A stretch of DNA of 44,811 nt from the NCBI GenBank assembly GCA_017545905.1, contig JAFWXL010000113.1:1-44811 (forward strand), read 5' to 3'. The stretch comes from Clostridia bacterium. Its GTDB lineage: Bacteria > Bacillota > Clostridia > Christensenellales > Aristaeellaceae. Below the pieces are notes generated by a model. That model was not told the DNA's origin and did no database searches. It was given only the letters and a program-made list of their open reading frames with translations. Every line of letters starts with the position of its first letter. Position 1 is the first letter of the stretch. The position numbers were made by a program, and so were the translations under genes. This document shows positions 6,808-13,871 of this stretch, piece by piece.

Positions 6808-9501
6808 TTACTCAAAAAGAATCGTCTGCGGAACGTCGCAGTCCGCCGGGAGAGGCTCCTCGGTCCACTTGCTGATCTGAACGTTCAGCGAGTTATAGCC
6901 GTCGATGCCCAGGCCGGTGGCGACATTGCCGGTGATGTAGTTCTCGGAGCCGCTCTTGTCGACACCATTCTTCTCATCGACATTCACCCACGGGCCGTGC
7001 GGCAGCGCCACAACGCCCGGATACAGGCGCGCAGTCACGGTGGCATGGCGCAGGGTCTCGCCGTACTTGGAGGAGACCTTCACAGTGTCGCCATCGACGA
7101 TGCCGCGCTCGGCAGCATCGGCCTTGGAGATGAACACCGGGTTGGTGCATGCCTCGCGCAGCCACGGGATGTTGTCGAAGATGGAGTGCGCACGGCGCTG
7201 ATAGTGCGGGTTGTAGCACTGGAGCGGATACTCGCTCTTGGCGCCCTTGATATCGCCATCCACGAAGGTCGCTTCGTAGCCCTGGGCGATCGGCTGATAC
7301 TTCGGCAGGCCATGATACTCCGCCTCGGAGAAGCCGTGGCTGTTGATCATGTCGGCATAGGTCTGGCAGTAGAACTCGATCTTGCCGCTGGTGGTCGCGA
7401 TCGGGTTCGCTTCCGGATCCTCACGGAAGGCCTGCTTGTCGATGTAGCCCAGCTTATCGCCCGGCTTGCGGTCGACACGGTACATGCCGTCCTCAAAGTA
7501 CTTCTTGATGGAGATGCGGCCCTCCTGCGGCTGACCCTCCACGCCCCACTCCCTGATGTCATCCTCGGTGATGGAGACGAGGTTTTCCCAGGTCTCGCCG
7601 TCTTCCTTGATGACGGTGGAAGTCGCGACGGAATTGAACAGCTGCTGGGTCGCGCTCATGGTGCCCCACATATCGGCAGAAAGGCCCAGCTTCTCGCCGA
7701 TCTTGATGCTCGCCTCGGTATCGGAGACGGACTCAAAGTACGGATCGAGCACCTGACGGTTGATGAGCAGGATGTCGCGGTTGTAGTAGCCGTCCCAGAT
7801 GTACGCGCCCTCGCGCTCCCAGTTGGTGGAGATCGGCAGGACGATATCGCAGTACTTGTTGGTCGCCGTCAGGAAGTGGCCCTGGCCCACGACGAAGTCC
7901 ATCGCGCGGAAGACCTCGATACCCTTCTTGACGCCCTCGCAGCAGGTCAGCTTGGCAGATGCGCCGTTCCAGATCATCTTGACCGGAGCGGTGATGTTCT
8001 CAATGCGCTTGGACAGGTCGTAGCCTTCCATGCCGCCCTTCCAGCCCAGGCCCCAGCCGTTGATCATCGTCCACAGGGTGGTCGGGTTGAACGGCTTGCC
8101 CATGCAGGCGTCCCACAGCTGGGTCTCGGAAACGGAGGTTGCAGAGCCCGTGCCGCCGGCGCCGCCGACGTCGCCAGCGCTGCCCACGCGGATCAGGCGC
8201 GGACCGAAGTTATTGGTGTGGTTCCATGCAGTCGGGCCGGTGCAGTGGCCGCTCTTGCCGATATGGCCGCCCATCGCGCCCAGGCAGATGGCCAGCTGCG
8301 GCAGCTGCTCGGTGTTGTAGTTGCGGGCGGTGGCCCAGCTGGAGAGCAGCGCAACCTTGTTGTCCTTGCCCAGCACGCGGGCGACCTGACGCAGGGTTTC
8401 GGCCTTCACGCCGGTGATTTCCTCGGCCCATTCCGGGGTCTTGGCAACGCCGTCGTATTCGCCCTTGAGGTAGCCGAAGAAGTTCTCATCGGTCTTCGCG
8501 TCGGCGGGCATATGCTCCGCGTCGAAGCCCACGCAGCAGCGATTCAGGAAGTCCCAATCGATCAGGCTGCCGTCCTTATCCTCCTCCAGCATGACATAGG
8601 CCATCGCCAGCATGGCGGCCATATCCGTGCCCGGGCGGATCGGCACCCACTGCGCGTCAAGAATGGACGCGGTATCGGTGTAGATCGGGTCAAAAAGGAT
8701 AAACTTGGTGCCCGCTTCCTTCCATGCCTTGGCGTAGTTGGTCGCGTTGCCTAGGGAAGACCAGGCCGGGTTATAACCGAAGGCCACGACATATTCGCAG
8801 TTGAACATGTCCATACGGTCGTTGTTGCAGTTGTAATCGTAGCAGGCGTCGCCCCAGCCGAGCACGCCCGGCGCGAACCAGCCGCCCCAGGAGCCCGTGC
8901 GCCAGGCGCTGAGGTAGTTGATGTTCATCTTGTTGAGGACGTCGGTGCCCGCGCCGTTGCACAGGATGGCATTGTCGCCGTAGGTTTCATTGACGCGCTT
9001 GATCTCGTCGGCGATATACTGGGCGGCCTCGTCCCAGGAGATGCGCTCCCATTCGTCGATGCCGCGCAGCTGGCCGTTCGGATTGCCCGGAGTCCAGTTC
9101 TTGCGCTTCATCGGATACTTGAGGCGGTCCAGACCGCGCGCCTGATACTGCTGGGAGAAACCACGCAAGCAGGAACGCTGCTGACGGTTGTACTGATCGT
9201 CCGTGTTGTAGTCGTCAGTCTTCTGACGAAGGATGACGCCGTCCTTCACATAGGCCTTCACCAGACACTTGCCGCCGCAGTTGTGCCAGCAGGGAGCCGC
9301 GACCCACTTGCCGCCGTCTTCGCCCACTGCGGGTTCAGCGGCAGCCGGGATGGTCTCCTCGCCGGTCGCCTTGAGGGTGTTGCTCTCGGCAATGGCGGTC
9401 GCATTCAGCGCGAAGCTGGCGGTACCGATCGCAGCGGCAGAACCCTTCAGAAAGGTGCGGCGGCTGACCATGGTATCGAGCACGTTTTGAATCAGTGCCA
9501 T
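6808..9501 (-). CDS. Molybdopterin oxidoreductase, DmsA-like catalytic subunit with Tat signal
   Basis: An 897-aa member of the DMSO reductase family. The N-terminus has a twin-arginine signal (SRRTFLKG at 13-20, hydrophobic run, then ATAIAES), so it should be exported folded. C71, C75, C79 and C111 would hold the FS0 4Fe-4S cluster, and the C-terminal cofactor domain has the DmsA-like RRAHSIFDNIPWLREAC and GDTVKVSSKYGE blocks. GDAC at 217-220 sits where E. coli DmsA has GDYS, so the molybdenum ligand may differ (alignment by eye). Substrate is unknown: sulfoxide, N-oxide and other oxyanion reductases share this architecture. Start at 9501 follows GAGAGGAAAG. Confidence 0.9.
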   Translation of the reverse strand: MALIQNVLDTMVSRRTFLKGSAAAIGTASFALNATAIAESNTLKATGEETIPAAAEPAVGEDGGKWVAAPCWHNCGGKCLVKAYVKDGVILRQKTDDYNTDDQYNRQQRSCLRGFSQQYQARGLDRLKYPMKRKNWTPGNPNGQLRGIDEWERISWDEAAQYIADEIKRVNETYGDNAILCNGAGTDVLNKMNINYLSAWRTGSWGGWFAPGVLGWGDACYDYNCNNDRMDMFNCEYVVAFGYNPAWSSLGNATNYAKAWKEAGTKFILFDPIYTDTASILDAQWVPIRPGTDMAAMLAMAYVMLEEDKDGSLIDWDFLNRCCVGFDAEHMPADAKTDENFFGYLKGEYDGVAKTPEWAEEITGVKAETLRQVARVLGKDNKVALLSSWATARNYNTEQLPQLAICLGAMGGHIGKSGHCTGPTAWNHTNNFGPRLIRVGSAGDVGGAGGTGSATSVSETQLWDACMGKPFNPTTLWTMINGWGLGWKGGMEGYDLSKRIENITAPVKMIWNGASAKLTCCEGVKKGIEVFRAMDFVVGQGHFLTATNKYCDIVLPISTNWEREGAYIWDGYYNRDILLINRQVLDPYFESVSDTEASIKIGEKLGLSADMWGTMSATQQLFNSVATSTVIKEDGETWENLVSITEDDIREWGVEGQPQEGRISIKKYFEDGMYRVDRKPGDKLGYIDKQAFREDPEANPIATTSGKIEFYCQTYADMINSHGFSEAEYHGLPKYQPIAQGYEATFVDGDIKGAKSEYPLQCYNPHYQRRAHSIFDNIPWLREACTNPVFISKADAAERGIVDGDTVKVSSKYGETLRHATVTARLYPGVVALPHGPWVNVDEKNGVDKSGSENYITGNVATGLGIDGYNSLNVQISKWTEEPLPADCDVPQTILFE

Positions 9502-9539
9502 GTTCTTTCCTCTCACTTTCTCTCTTTGATGATTTATAC

Positions 9540-9569
9540 AATATACGATCCGTATATGGTATCCGCAAA
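9540..9569 (-). promoter_or_regulatory. Possible internal promoter and dyad operator before the DmsA-like gene
   Basis: The plus strand at 9541-9557 is a perfect inverted repeat, ATATACG-ATC-CGTATAT. On the minus strand it lies between TTTGCG (9569-9564) and TATATT (9545-9540), spaced 18 nt, and overlaps that -10. This is the layout of a regulator-controlled promoter in the 140-nt gap between the chaperone and catalytic genes. The -35 match is poor (3 of 6); the dyad is certain as sequence, the function is inferred. Confidence 0.4.
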
Positions 9570-9641
9570 CACATGCATCTTACAAAGCCAAATAAAACAC
9601 ACTTAAAACAAACTCTCAGTTATACAAAACGCCTCAAAAAA

Positions 9642-10310
9642 TCACTCGACCGCCAGCAGCTCTTCAATCGCCTGCTGATCGTAGGCGATGAAATCTGCCA
9701 TTGCTCGCACCAGCTGCGGATAAAGCAGCTTTGTTTCGCTCTTATCCATATCCGCGCAGTAAGCGTCCATCCAGTTCAGGATGTGATTCTTCTCAAAGAG
9801 CTTCTGTCCTTCCAGCAGGCTCTTGTAACCGCACAGGAGTCCCTGTTCAAAGCAGGCCTTCGCGCGCTCAGTCGTCAGCGCGAGGAAGTGCATCATCAGG
9901 CTGATGTGATCATCCGGATGGCTGGGATAGCCGGAAGGTACATAGCTGTACTGCTGATACCATGAACGCACATGCAGCGTCGATTCCTGAAAAAGCGCGC
10001 GCTCCTTGGCGGTATAGCAAGATTCCCACGGCGGCGCAATCAGCTTGTCCGGGCCGAGGAACAGGCGGGTATACTCGCTGCGCGCAGCATCCTCATCCAG
10101 TCCGCCGCAGGAGGCAATCACATTTTTGAGCTTTACGGCCGCCTCACTGTCCCCTTCAAACAAGGCAAGCGCCGCAAGGCTTTCCTCGCTGGACACGGCA
10201 TCCAGCAACTCCTTCGTCGGCTCGCTGCCCAGCAGCCTGTGAAACAGAGAAAACACATATGCTCTACCCGCCATCAGCGTGGCGATAACTTCTTTTATCT
10301 CGTTGTTCAC
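9642..10310 (-). CDS. TorD/DmsD-family redox enzyme maturation chaperone
   Basis: A 222-aa all-helical TorD-type chaperone that binds the Tat signal of its molybdoenzyme and delays export until the cofactor is inserted. The family signature is present as PSHPDDHISLMMHFLAL, and the ERALFQESTLHVRSWY region is typical. I chose the GTG at 10310-10308 because GAGGAG lies 9 nt upstream; an ATG at 10340 is in frame but has only a weak site. The frame stays open far upstream through the terminator and aptamer, which is non-coding leader. It is first in the operon and is directly controlled by the leader riboswitch. Confidence 0.87.
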   Translation of the reverse strand: MNNEIKEVIATLMAGRAYVFSLFHRLLGSEPTKELLDAVSSEESLAALALFEGDSEAAVKLKNVIASCGGLDEDAARSEYTRLFLGPDKLIAPPWESCYTAKERALFQESTLHVRSWYQQYSYVPSGYPSHPDDHISLMMHFLALTTERAKACFEQGLLCGYKSLLEGQKLFEKNHILNWMDAYCADMDKSETKLLYPQLVRAMADFIAYDQQAIEELLAVE

Positions 10311-10378
10311 CGCAATACTCTCCTCAAATCCGGTATTCATGGCAATACAGCCCGATTTTGCACAATTCCCGCTTATAC

Positions 10379-10413
10379 AAAAAAAGCACGTCAGGTGATT
10401 TCCCGTGACGTGC
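10379..10413 (-). terminator. Intrinsic terminator of the cobalamin riboswitch
   Basis: Perfect 8-bp stem, TGACGTGC (plus 10406-10413) with GCACGTCA (10386-10393), followed on the minus strand by seven T. It lies between the aptamer and the first gene, with about 77 nt of linker that could form an antiterminator. This is the standard expression platform for transcription-terminating riboswitches: ligand bound, transcription stops. Confidence 0.9.
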
Positions 10414-10490
10414 AGTGAAAGCGCAAACGACTCCCTGTCATCGCAAAACATAAAGGCTTCATTCTCCATCGCCCGAGAAAAGTCTTTCCA

Positions 10491-10672
10491 CCATACAGAG
10501 CAGGTCTCCTGACTGATTGAGCGAGGCATGTTCTCCCCGCTGGATGCGCCTTCTCAGGCTCTCGCCCAATGGCCGTACACCCTGATGACAAAACACAGTA
10601 ATGGCTGTTGCGCCGGATTCCGACCGGCTTCCCTTTTCATCCGGAGCTGCTTGATCCGGACACTCTGCATGG
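10491..10672 (-). ncRNA. Cobalamin (B12) riboswitch
   Basis: Read on the minus strand, the leader carries the conserved cobalamin aptamer parts in order: GGGAAgccGGT (from about 10633), GAATCC, ACTGT, the GGCCATTGGG...GAGAAGGC pair of segments, and the B12-box-like AGTCAGGAGACCTGC near the 3' end. A 10-bp P1 helix closes it: CCATGCAGAG (10672-10663) with CTCTGTATGG (10500-10491), one G-U pair. A consensus promoter stands just upstream and an intrinsic terminator downstream. It is in front of the TorD-DmsA-DmsB-ferredoxin-mobA operon, not a B12 synthesis or uptake gene. Established riboswitches of this kind repress when cobalamin is bound. Confidence 0.92.
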
Positions 10673-10694
10673 CTATTCGATTATTCACGGTTAT

Positions 10695-10723
10695 ATTATA
10701 AAGCCGATCTGTCCGTATGTCAA
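10695..10723 (-). promoter_or_regulatory. Consensus promoter of the riboswitch-molybdoenzyme operon
   Basis: Minus strand TTGACA (10723-10718) and TATAAT (10700-10695) with a 17-nt spacer: all twelve consensus bases. Transcription should start near 10688, about 16 nt before the aptamer P1 stem. Such strong basal transcription fits control by attenuation rather than by an activator. Confidence 0.9.
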
Positions 10724-10797
10724 CCAATTCACAAGCCTATCCATTTACATTGATAATAACCGATTTATCTCCATTTCAGCGTCGCTTTCCATGGGAT

Positions 10798-10831
10798 ACA
10801 AAAGCCGCCGCCTGAAGGCTTTTCAGACGGC
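10798..10831 (-). terminator. Terminator of rnpB
   Basis: Stem GCCGTCTGAA (plus 10831-10822) with TTCAGGCGGC (10816-10807), one G-U pair, then GGC and TTTT on the minus strand. It lies about 20 nt past the 3' end of the RNase P RNA. Confidence 0.7.
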
Positions 10832-10852
10832 AGACCCCGCTATTCAAAAGAT

Positions 10853-11197
10853 GTTTGTGAGAGAAGCCTGTAAGCCGAGTTCTGTAATCGGCGGTCATCT
10901 ATCTAGACCCATTGTTACCAATGGGTTCAAGCGAAATCCTGAGAGCTCGACGGGCCGTCTCAAACGCTCTTTCGTTTCTTGCTGCGGATGGGGTTTACAT
11001 CACGGACAAGTCGCCAGGCCGCGGGTGAGCTCTTACCTCACCTTTCCACCCTTACACGCGCCAAGGCGCATGCGGTATCTCTCTGTTGCACTTTCCCTGG
11101 GGTCGCCCCCGCCGGGTGTTACCCGGCATCCTGCCCTGTGCAGCTCGGACTTTCCTCACACCTTTCGGCGCGCGGCCGCCCGGCAGCCTCACAAACG
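10853..11197 (-). ncRNA. rnpB: RNase P RNA
   Basis: The catalytic RNA of ribonuclease P, which trims tRNA 5' ends. On the minus strand it has the universal blocks GAGGAAAGTCCGAGC near the 5' end, CAGGGCAGGATGCC, AACAGAGAGATACCGC, GGTGAGGTAAGAGCTCACC, and near the 3' end AGATGACCGCC and ACAGAACTCGGCTTA. The ends are set by a P1 helix pairing GTTTGTGAG (11196-11188) with CTCACAAAC (10861-10853). About 345 nt. The layout reads like the ancestral (A) type, though I did not fold it fully. Confidence 0.96.
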
Positions 11198-11202
11198 CAG
11201 GA

Positions 11203-11231
11203 ATTATAGCACAACTCTGCACATTTGTCAA
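11203..11231 (-). promoter_or_regulatory. Consensus promoter of rnpB
   Basis: Minus strand TTGACA (11231-11226) and TATAAT (11208-11203), 17-nt spacer, twelve of twelve consensus bases. The expected start near 11196 coincides with the first base of the P1 helix. A dispersed repeat begins 4 nt further upstream. Confidence 0.9.
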
Positions 11232-11235
11232 CGAA

Positions 11236-11375
11236 GGGAACGTCAGGGCTGCCGCCCTGAAACCTGCCCGAGGGATTTTATCCCTCGGACTCCCTGTTTC
11301 GCTTCGCGCAGCATGACGGGTGCAGGGAAATGTCCCTGCCAGGGGAATGGGGACAGCGTCCCCATACGTCTTCCC
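11236..11375. repeat. Composite palindromic repeat, copy A
   Basis: About 140 bp. It starts GGGAACGTCAGGGCTGCC and ends CCCCATACGTCTTCCC, a near inverted repeat. Inside are the hairpins GGGCTGCCGCCC, GAGGGA...TCCCTC, CAGGGA...TCCCTG and GGGGACAGCGTCCCC. Copies B and D share the same order. It fills the gap between the zinc-ribbon gene terminator and the rnpB promoter and contains no gene. Confidence 0.85.
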
Positions 11376-11392
11376 GCCTGCGATCTGAAATG

Positions 11393-11416
11393 AAAAAAGC
11401 AGGCCGAAGCCTGCTT
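11393..11416 (-). terminator. Terminator after the zinc-ribbon gene
   Basis: Stem AAGCAGGC / GCCTGCTT with a TTCG tetraloop, followed by a T tract on the minus strand. It lies about 12 nt past the stop codon and closes the sigA-side gene block. Confidence 0.88.
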
Positions 11417-11427
11417 CTTCATTTTGT

Positions 11428-12135
11428 TTACTTGACCAGAATGATGCGGCCGCAGTTCTCGCACTCGACATACGGCAGACCGCTGCGCACCTTGTCCTTA
11501 TCGGCAGCAGAGAGCTGCATGTTGCAGCCGCCGCAGCGATCATCATGCAGGCGCGTAATCGGCATCGCCGCATGGCGCTTGATCGCCTTGTATTTTTCAA
11601 GCAGAGCAGGATCAATACCCTTTGCCTCCGCCGCAACCTTCGCCTTGAGCTCCTCGAGCTTGCCGGAGGCCGCCTTGTATTCCTCATCGTAGATGACCTT
11701 GATGCGGTCAAACTCGGCGCGGGCCTTGGCTGCGCGCACGCGAACCTCGCGCTGCTGGCGATCACGCGCTTCGCTGTCCTTGCGCATCTTGGCAAGCTCC
11801 GCCTCATAGCGGGAGATGGTGGCAATCAGCTTCTGAATGGATGCGATCTGCTTCTTCGCCTCTTCGAGATCCTGCGGGCGGTTCGCCTCGAAATTCGCCG
11901 TCGCCTCGGCAACGGAGCCATTCAGGCGGGTGATCTCGTCGGCCAGCGCCTCCATACGGTCGCTCATGATCTCCACGTCCGTCTCAATTTTCTTGAGGAC
12001 GTTCTGCTGCTCCAGCAGGAAATCGCGATGCTTGAGCAGCTCCTTGCGGTTGGAGTTGTTACGCATCTCGCGTTCATACTGATCCAGCTCCATATCGACC
12101 TGCTGGTACTGCCACAAAAGTTCGTACTGCTGCAA
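11428..12135 (-). CDS. Coiled-coil protein with C-terminal zinc ribbon (COG1579 type)
   Basis: A 235-aa protein: a long charged coiled coil (about residues 10-170, heptads rich in E, K, L) followed by a four-cysteine zinc ribbon, CGGCNMQL ... CENCGRI, at the C-terminus. It is of the widespread zinc-ribbon/coiled-coil family, possibly nucleic-acid binding, without an agreed function. The start is the TTG at 12135 because AAGGAGG lies 8 nt upstream; another in-frame TTG at 12165 would overlap the previous gene and lacks a site. It follows nif3 by 19 nt, an arrangement seen in other Clostridia. Confidence 0.88.
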   Translation of the reverse strand: MQQYELLWQYQQVDMELDQYEREMRNNSNRKELLKHRDFLLEQQNVLKKIETDVEIMSDRMEALADEITRLNGSVAEATANFEANRPQDLEEAKKQIASIQKLIATISRYEAELAKMRKDSEARDRQQREVRVRAAKARAEFDRIKVIYDEEYKAASGKLEELKAKVAAEAKGIDPALLEKYKAIKRHAAMPITRLHDDRCGGCNMQLSAADKDKVRSGLPYVECENCGRIILVK

Positions 12136-12154
12136 AATAAGGCCCTCCTTATCA

Positions 12155-13618
12155 TCAACGCCCAAAGGGATTACCCTTGGAGCAAAAAACCGTTACATTA
12201 TATTTTAACTCATCGCAGGCATTTTGTAAAGCATTCGCCATCACTTCGCATGCAGGATTTTCCGTTTCAAAGTGTCCCGCTTCGATGACGCACATGCCCT
12301 GCGCCATCGCCTCCAGCGCAATGTGGTGCTTGATCTCGCCGGTGATGAAGCAGTCCGCGCCAAGCGCCTTCGCTTCCTCAAAGAATCCGCCGCCCGCGCC
12401 GGAGCAGCAGCCCAGCACAGTGACAGCTGTATCCGGCGCGCCATAAGCGCGAACGACGGTATGCAGCTTTTTTTCAGCAAGCGCACACAGCCTGTCAAGC
12501 GTCATGCCTGCTTCCAGATCGCCCACGCGCAGGCAGCCTTCTCCCCGTACATTCTGCGCGCCCATGCGCGCCATGAGCGTATCATTCACACCGCCCTGCG
12601 CGCTGTCAAAGTTCGTATGCGCGGCAATATGCGCAATGCCGCTTTCCGCAAGGCTGAGCATCAGCCTTCCCTCGCGGTCCGCATCGGTCATGCGTCTTCT
12701 TGCGTCCATCATGATCGGATGATGGGTCACGATCGCCTGAACACCCAGCGCCCTTGCCTCCTGTACCACACCGTCGGTCAGATCCAGCGCCGTGAGCACG
12801 CGCGTGACAGGATTGCCCGCACGGCCCAGCAGAAGCCCGACATTATCCCACTGCTCGGCCAGTTCATAGGGCGCGATCTCACCCACAAGCCTTTCAATAT
12901 CCTTTACCGTGCATGCATTCATGCCTATCGCCTCCGCAATCCATTTCAGCTCACGGCTGTTTTCTTTGGTGCGCTCAAAAGCCTTCCCCGGAGCAAGGCT
13001 TGCCACCTTTTCCATTTCGCGCACACGCACGCTGCGCTGCCATGCAAAGTAGTCCCTCTGCCCCTCGGTGCAAACGCCGTCTGCCGCCGTGCCCAGCAGC
13101 ACGCGGCGTGCATCCATGGCATCCGCCTCGCCCGTCCGGACAAGCATCGTCACATAGCGTCTGCCGGCAGCGCGGACAAATACCTCTTTTTCGATGACAA
13201 ATCCCTGTGCGGCAAGCTGCGCACGCAGCATCGGCAGATCAACATTCGCCTGTATGATCAGTCTGGCTCCGCCGATCTTCTCACGGCCTTCACCGATGAT
13301 TTTCAGGATTGTCTGCGCACCCATGCCCGCCATGACGATCGCATCCACGGGTCTGTTCAGCCCGGAAAGGCCGTCGGAGACAACCGTCGTCACGCGGTCG
13401 CCAAAGCCCTTGCCCGCAAACAGGCGCTTTGCCTTTTCCAGCGAAGGAGCGCTGATGTCGCCGGCGATCATGCTGAGCCGCTCACAGCGCTGCAGCAGAT
13501 GCGCCGTCAGCTGGCCGTGATCGCAGCCCACATCCGCCACGCAGGGCGCATTCTTATCCGAAATCACTTCCAGCACAAGCTGCGCAATTGCGCCCAAGCG
13601 CTCGTCAAGCTGAACCAT
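12155..13618 (-). CDS. Fusion of tRNA (adenine22-N1)-methyltransferase TrmK and NIF3-family protein
   Basis: One 487-aa frame holds two proteins that are usually separate neighbours. Residues 1-232 are TrmK, with the SAM motif VADVGCDHGQLTAHLL and VMAGMGAQTI; it methylates N1 of A22 in tRNA. Residues 233-487 are a NIF3/DUF34 protein with metal-site blocks VTHHPIMM, AAHTNFDS and EAGHFETEN; its activity is unsettled. At the junction an ATG (12922-12920) follows GGAGG at 8 nt, so NIF3 may also be made alone by internal initiation. The 13618 start follows AAAGGAGAGG. It sits downstream of sigA as trmK and nif3 do in many Firmicutes. Confidence 0.88.
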   Translation of the reverse strand: MVQLDERLGAIAQLVLEVISDKNAPCVADVGCDHGQLTAHLLQRCERLSMIAGDISAPSLEKAKRLFAGKGFGDRVTTVVSDGLSGLNRPVDAIVMAGMGAQTILKIIGEGREKIGGARLIIQANVDLPMLRAQLAAQGFVIEKEVFVRAAGRRYVTMLVRTGEADAMDARRVLLGTAADGVCTEGQRDYFAWQRSVRVREMEKVASLAPGKAFERTKENSRELKWIAEAIGMNACTVKDIERLVGEIAPYELAEQWDNVGLLLGRAGNPVTRVLTALDLTDGVVQEARALGVQAIVTHHPIMMDARRRMTDADREGRLMLSLAESGIAHIAAHTNFDSAQGGVNDTLMARMGAQNVRGEGCLRVGDLEAGMTLDRLCALAEKKLHTVVRAYGAPDTAVTVLGCCSGAGGGFFEEAKALGADCFITGEIKHHIALEAMAQGMCVIEAGHFETENPACEVMANALQNACDELKYNVTVFCSKGNPFGR

Positions 13619-13683
13619 GGCTTCCTCTCCTTTACAGAAAAACGAGGGACGAACGTCCCTCGGTGAAGGCACAGGGATACGCT

Positions 13684-13868
13684 GGGGAATACGTTAGGGC
13701 TGCCGCCCTAAAACCTGCCTGAGGGATTTCATCCCTCAGACTCCCTCCTTCGCTGCGCAATCGCGCAGCGATAGCTTATCCTTCTTAAAACCGCCGCGAA
13801 GCGGAAAAGGGGGCTGGGGACAATGTCCCCAGTCAGGGGATTGGGGATGAAATCCCCAAACGTTCCCC
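13684..13868. repeat. Composite palindromic repeat, copy B
   Basis: About 185 bp, ending 3 nt from the rpoD stop codon. Left end GGGGAATACGTTAGGG, right end CCCCAAACGTTCCCC. From the left it holds GGGCTGCCGCCC, GAGGGATTTCATCCCTC, CTGCGCAATCGCGCAG, CCGCGAAGCGG, CTGGGGA...TCCCCAG and GGGGATGAAATCCCC hairpins. It fills the sigA-trmK gap; no gene lies in it. Confidence 0.88.
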
Positions 13869-13871
13869 TTA

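Noticed and set aside
6505-8754. A 749-codon plus-strand frame opposite the DmsA-like gene
   Set aside because: Shadow frame without a ribosome site; the minus strand has Tat signal, Fe-S cysteines and cofactor blocks.
10311-10529. N-terminal extension of the TorD-like protein into the leader
   Set aside because: The frame is open, but it runs through the terminator and riboswitch 3' half; the GTG at 10310 has a proper ribosome site and the family homology begins there.
10491-10672. Molybdenum cofactor riboswitch as the leader RNA
   Set aside because: Attractive because of the genes, but the conserved blocks and P1-adjacent AGTCAGGAGACCTGC are those of the cobalamin class.
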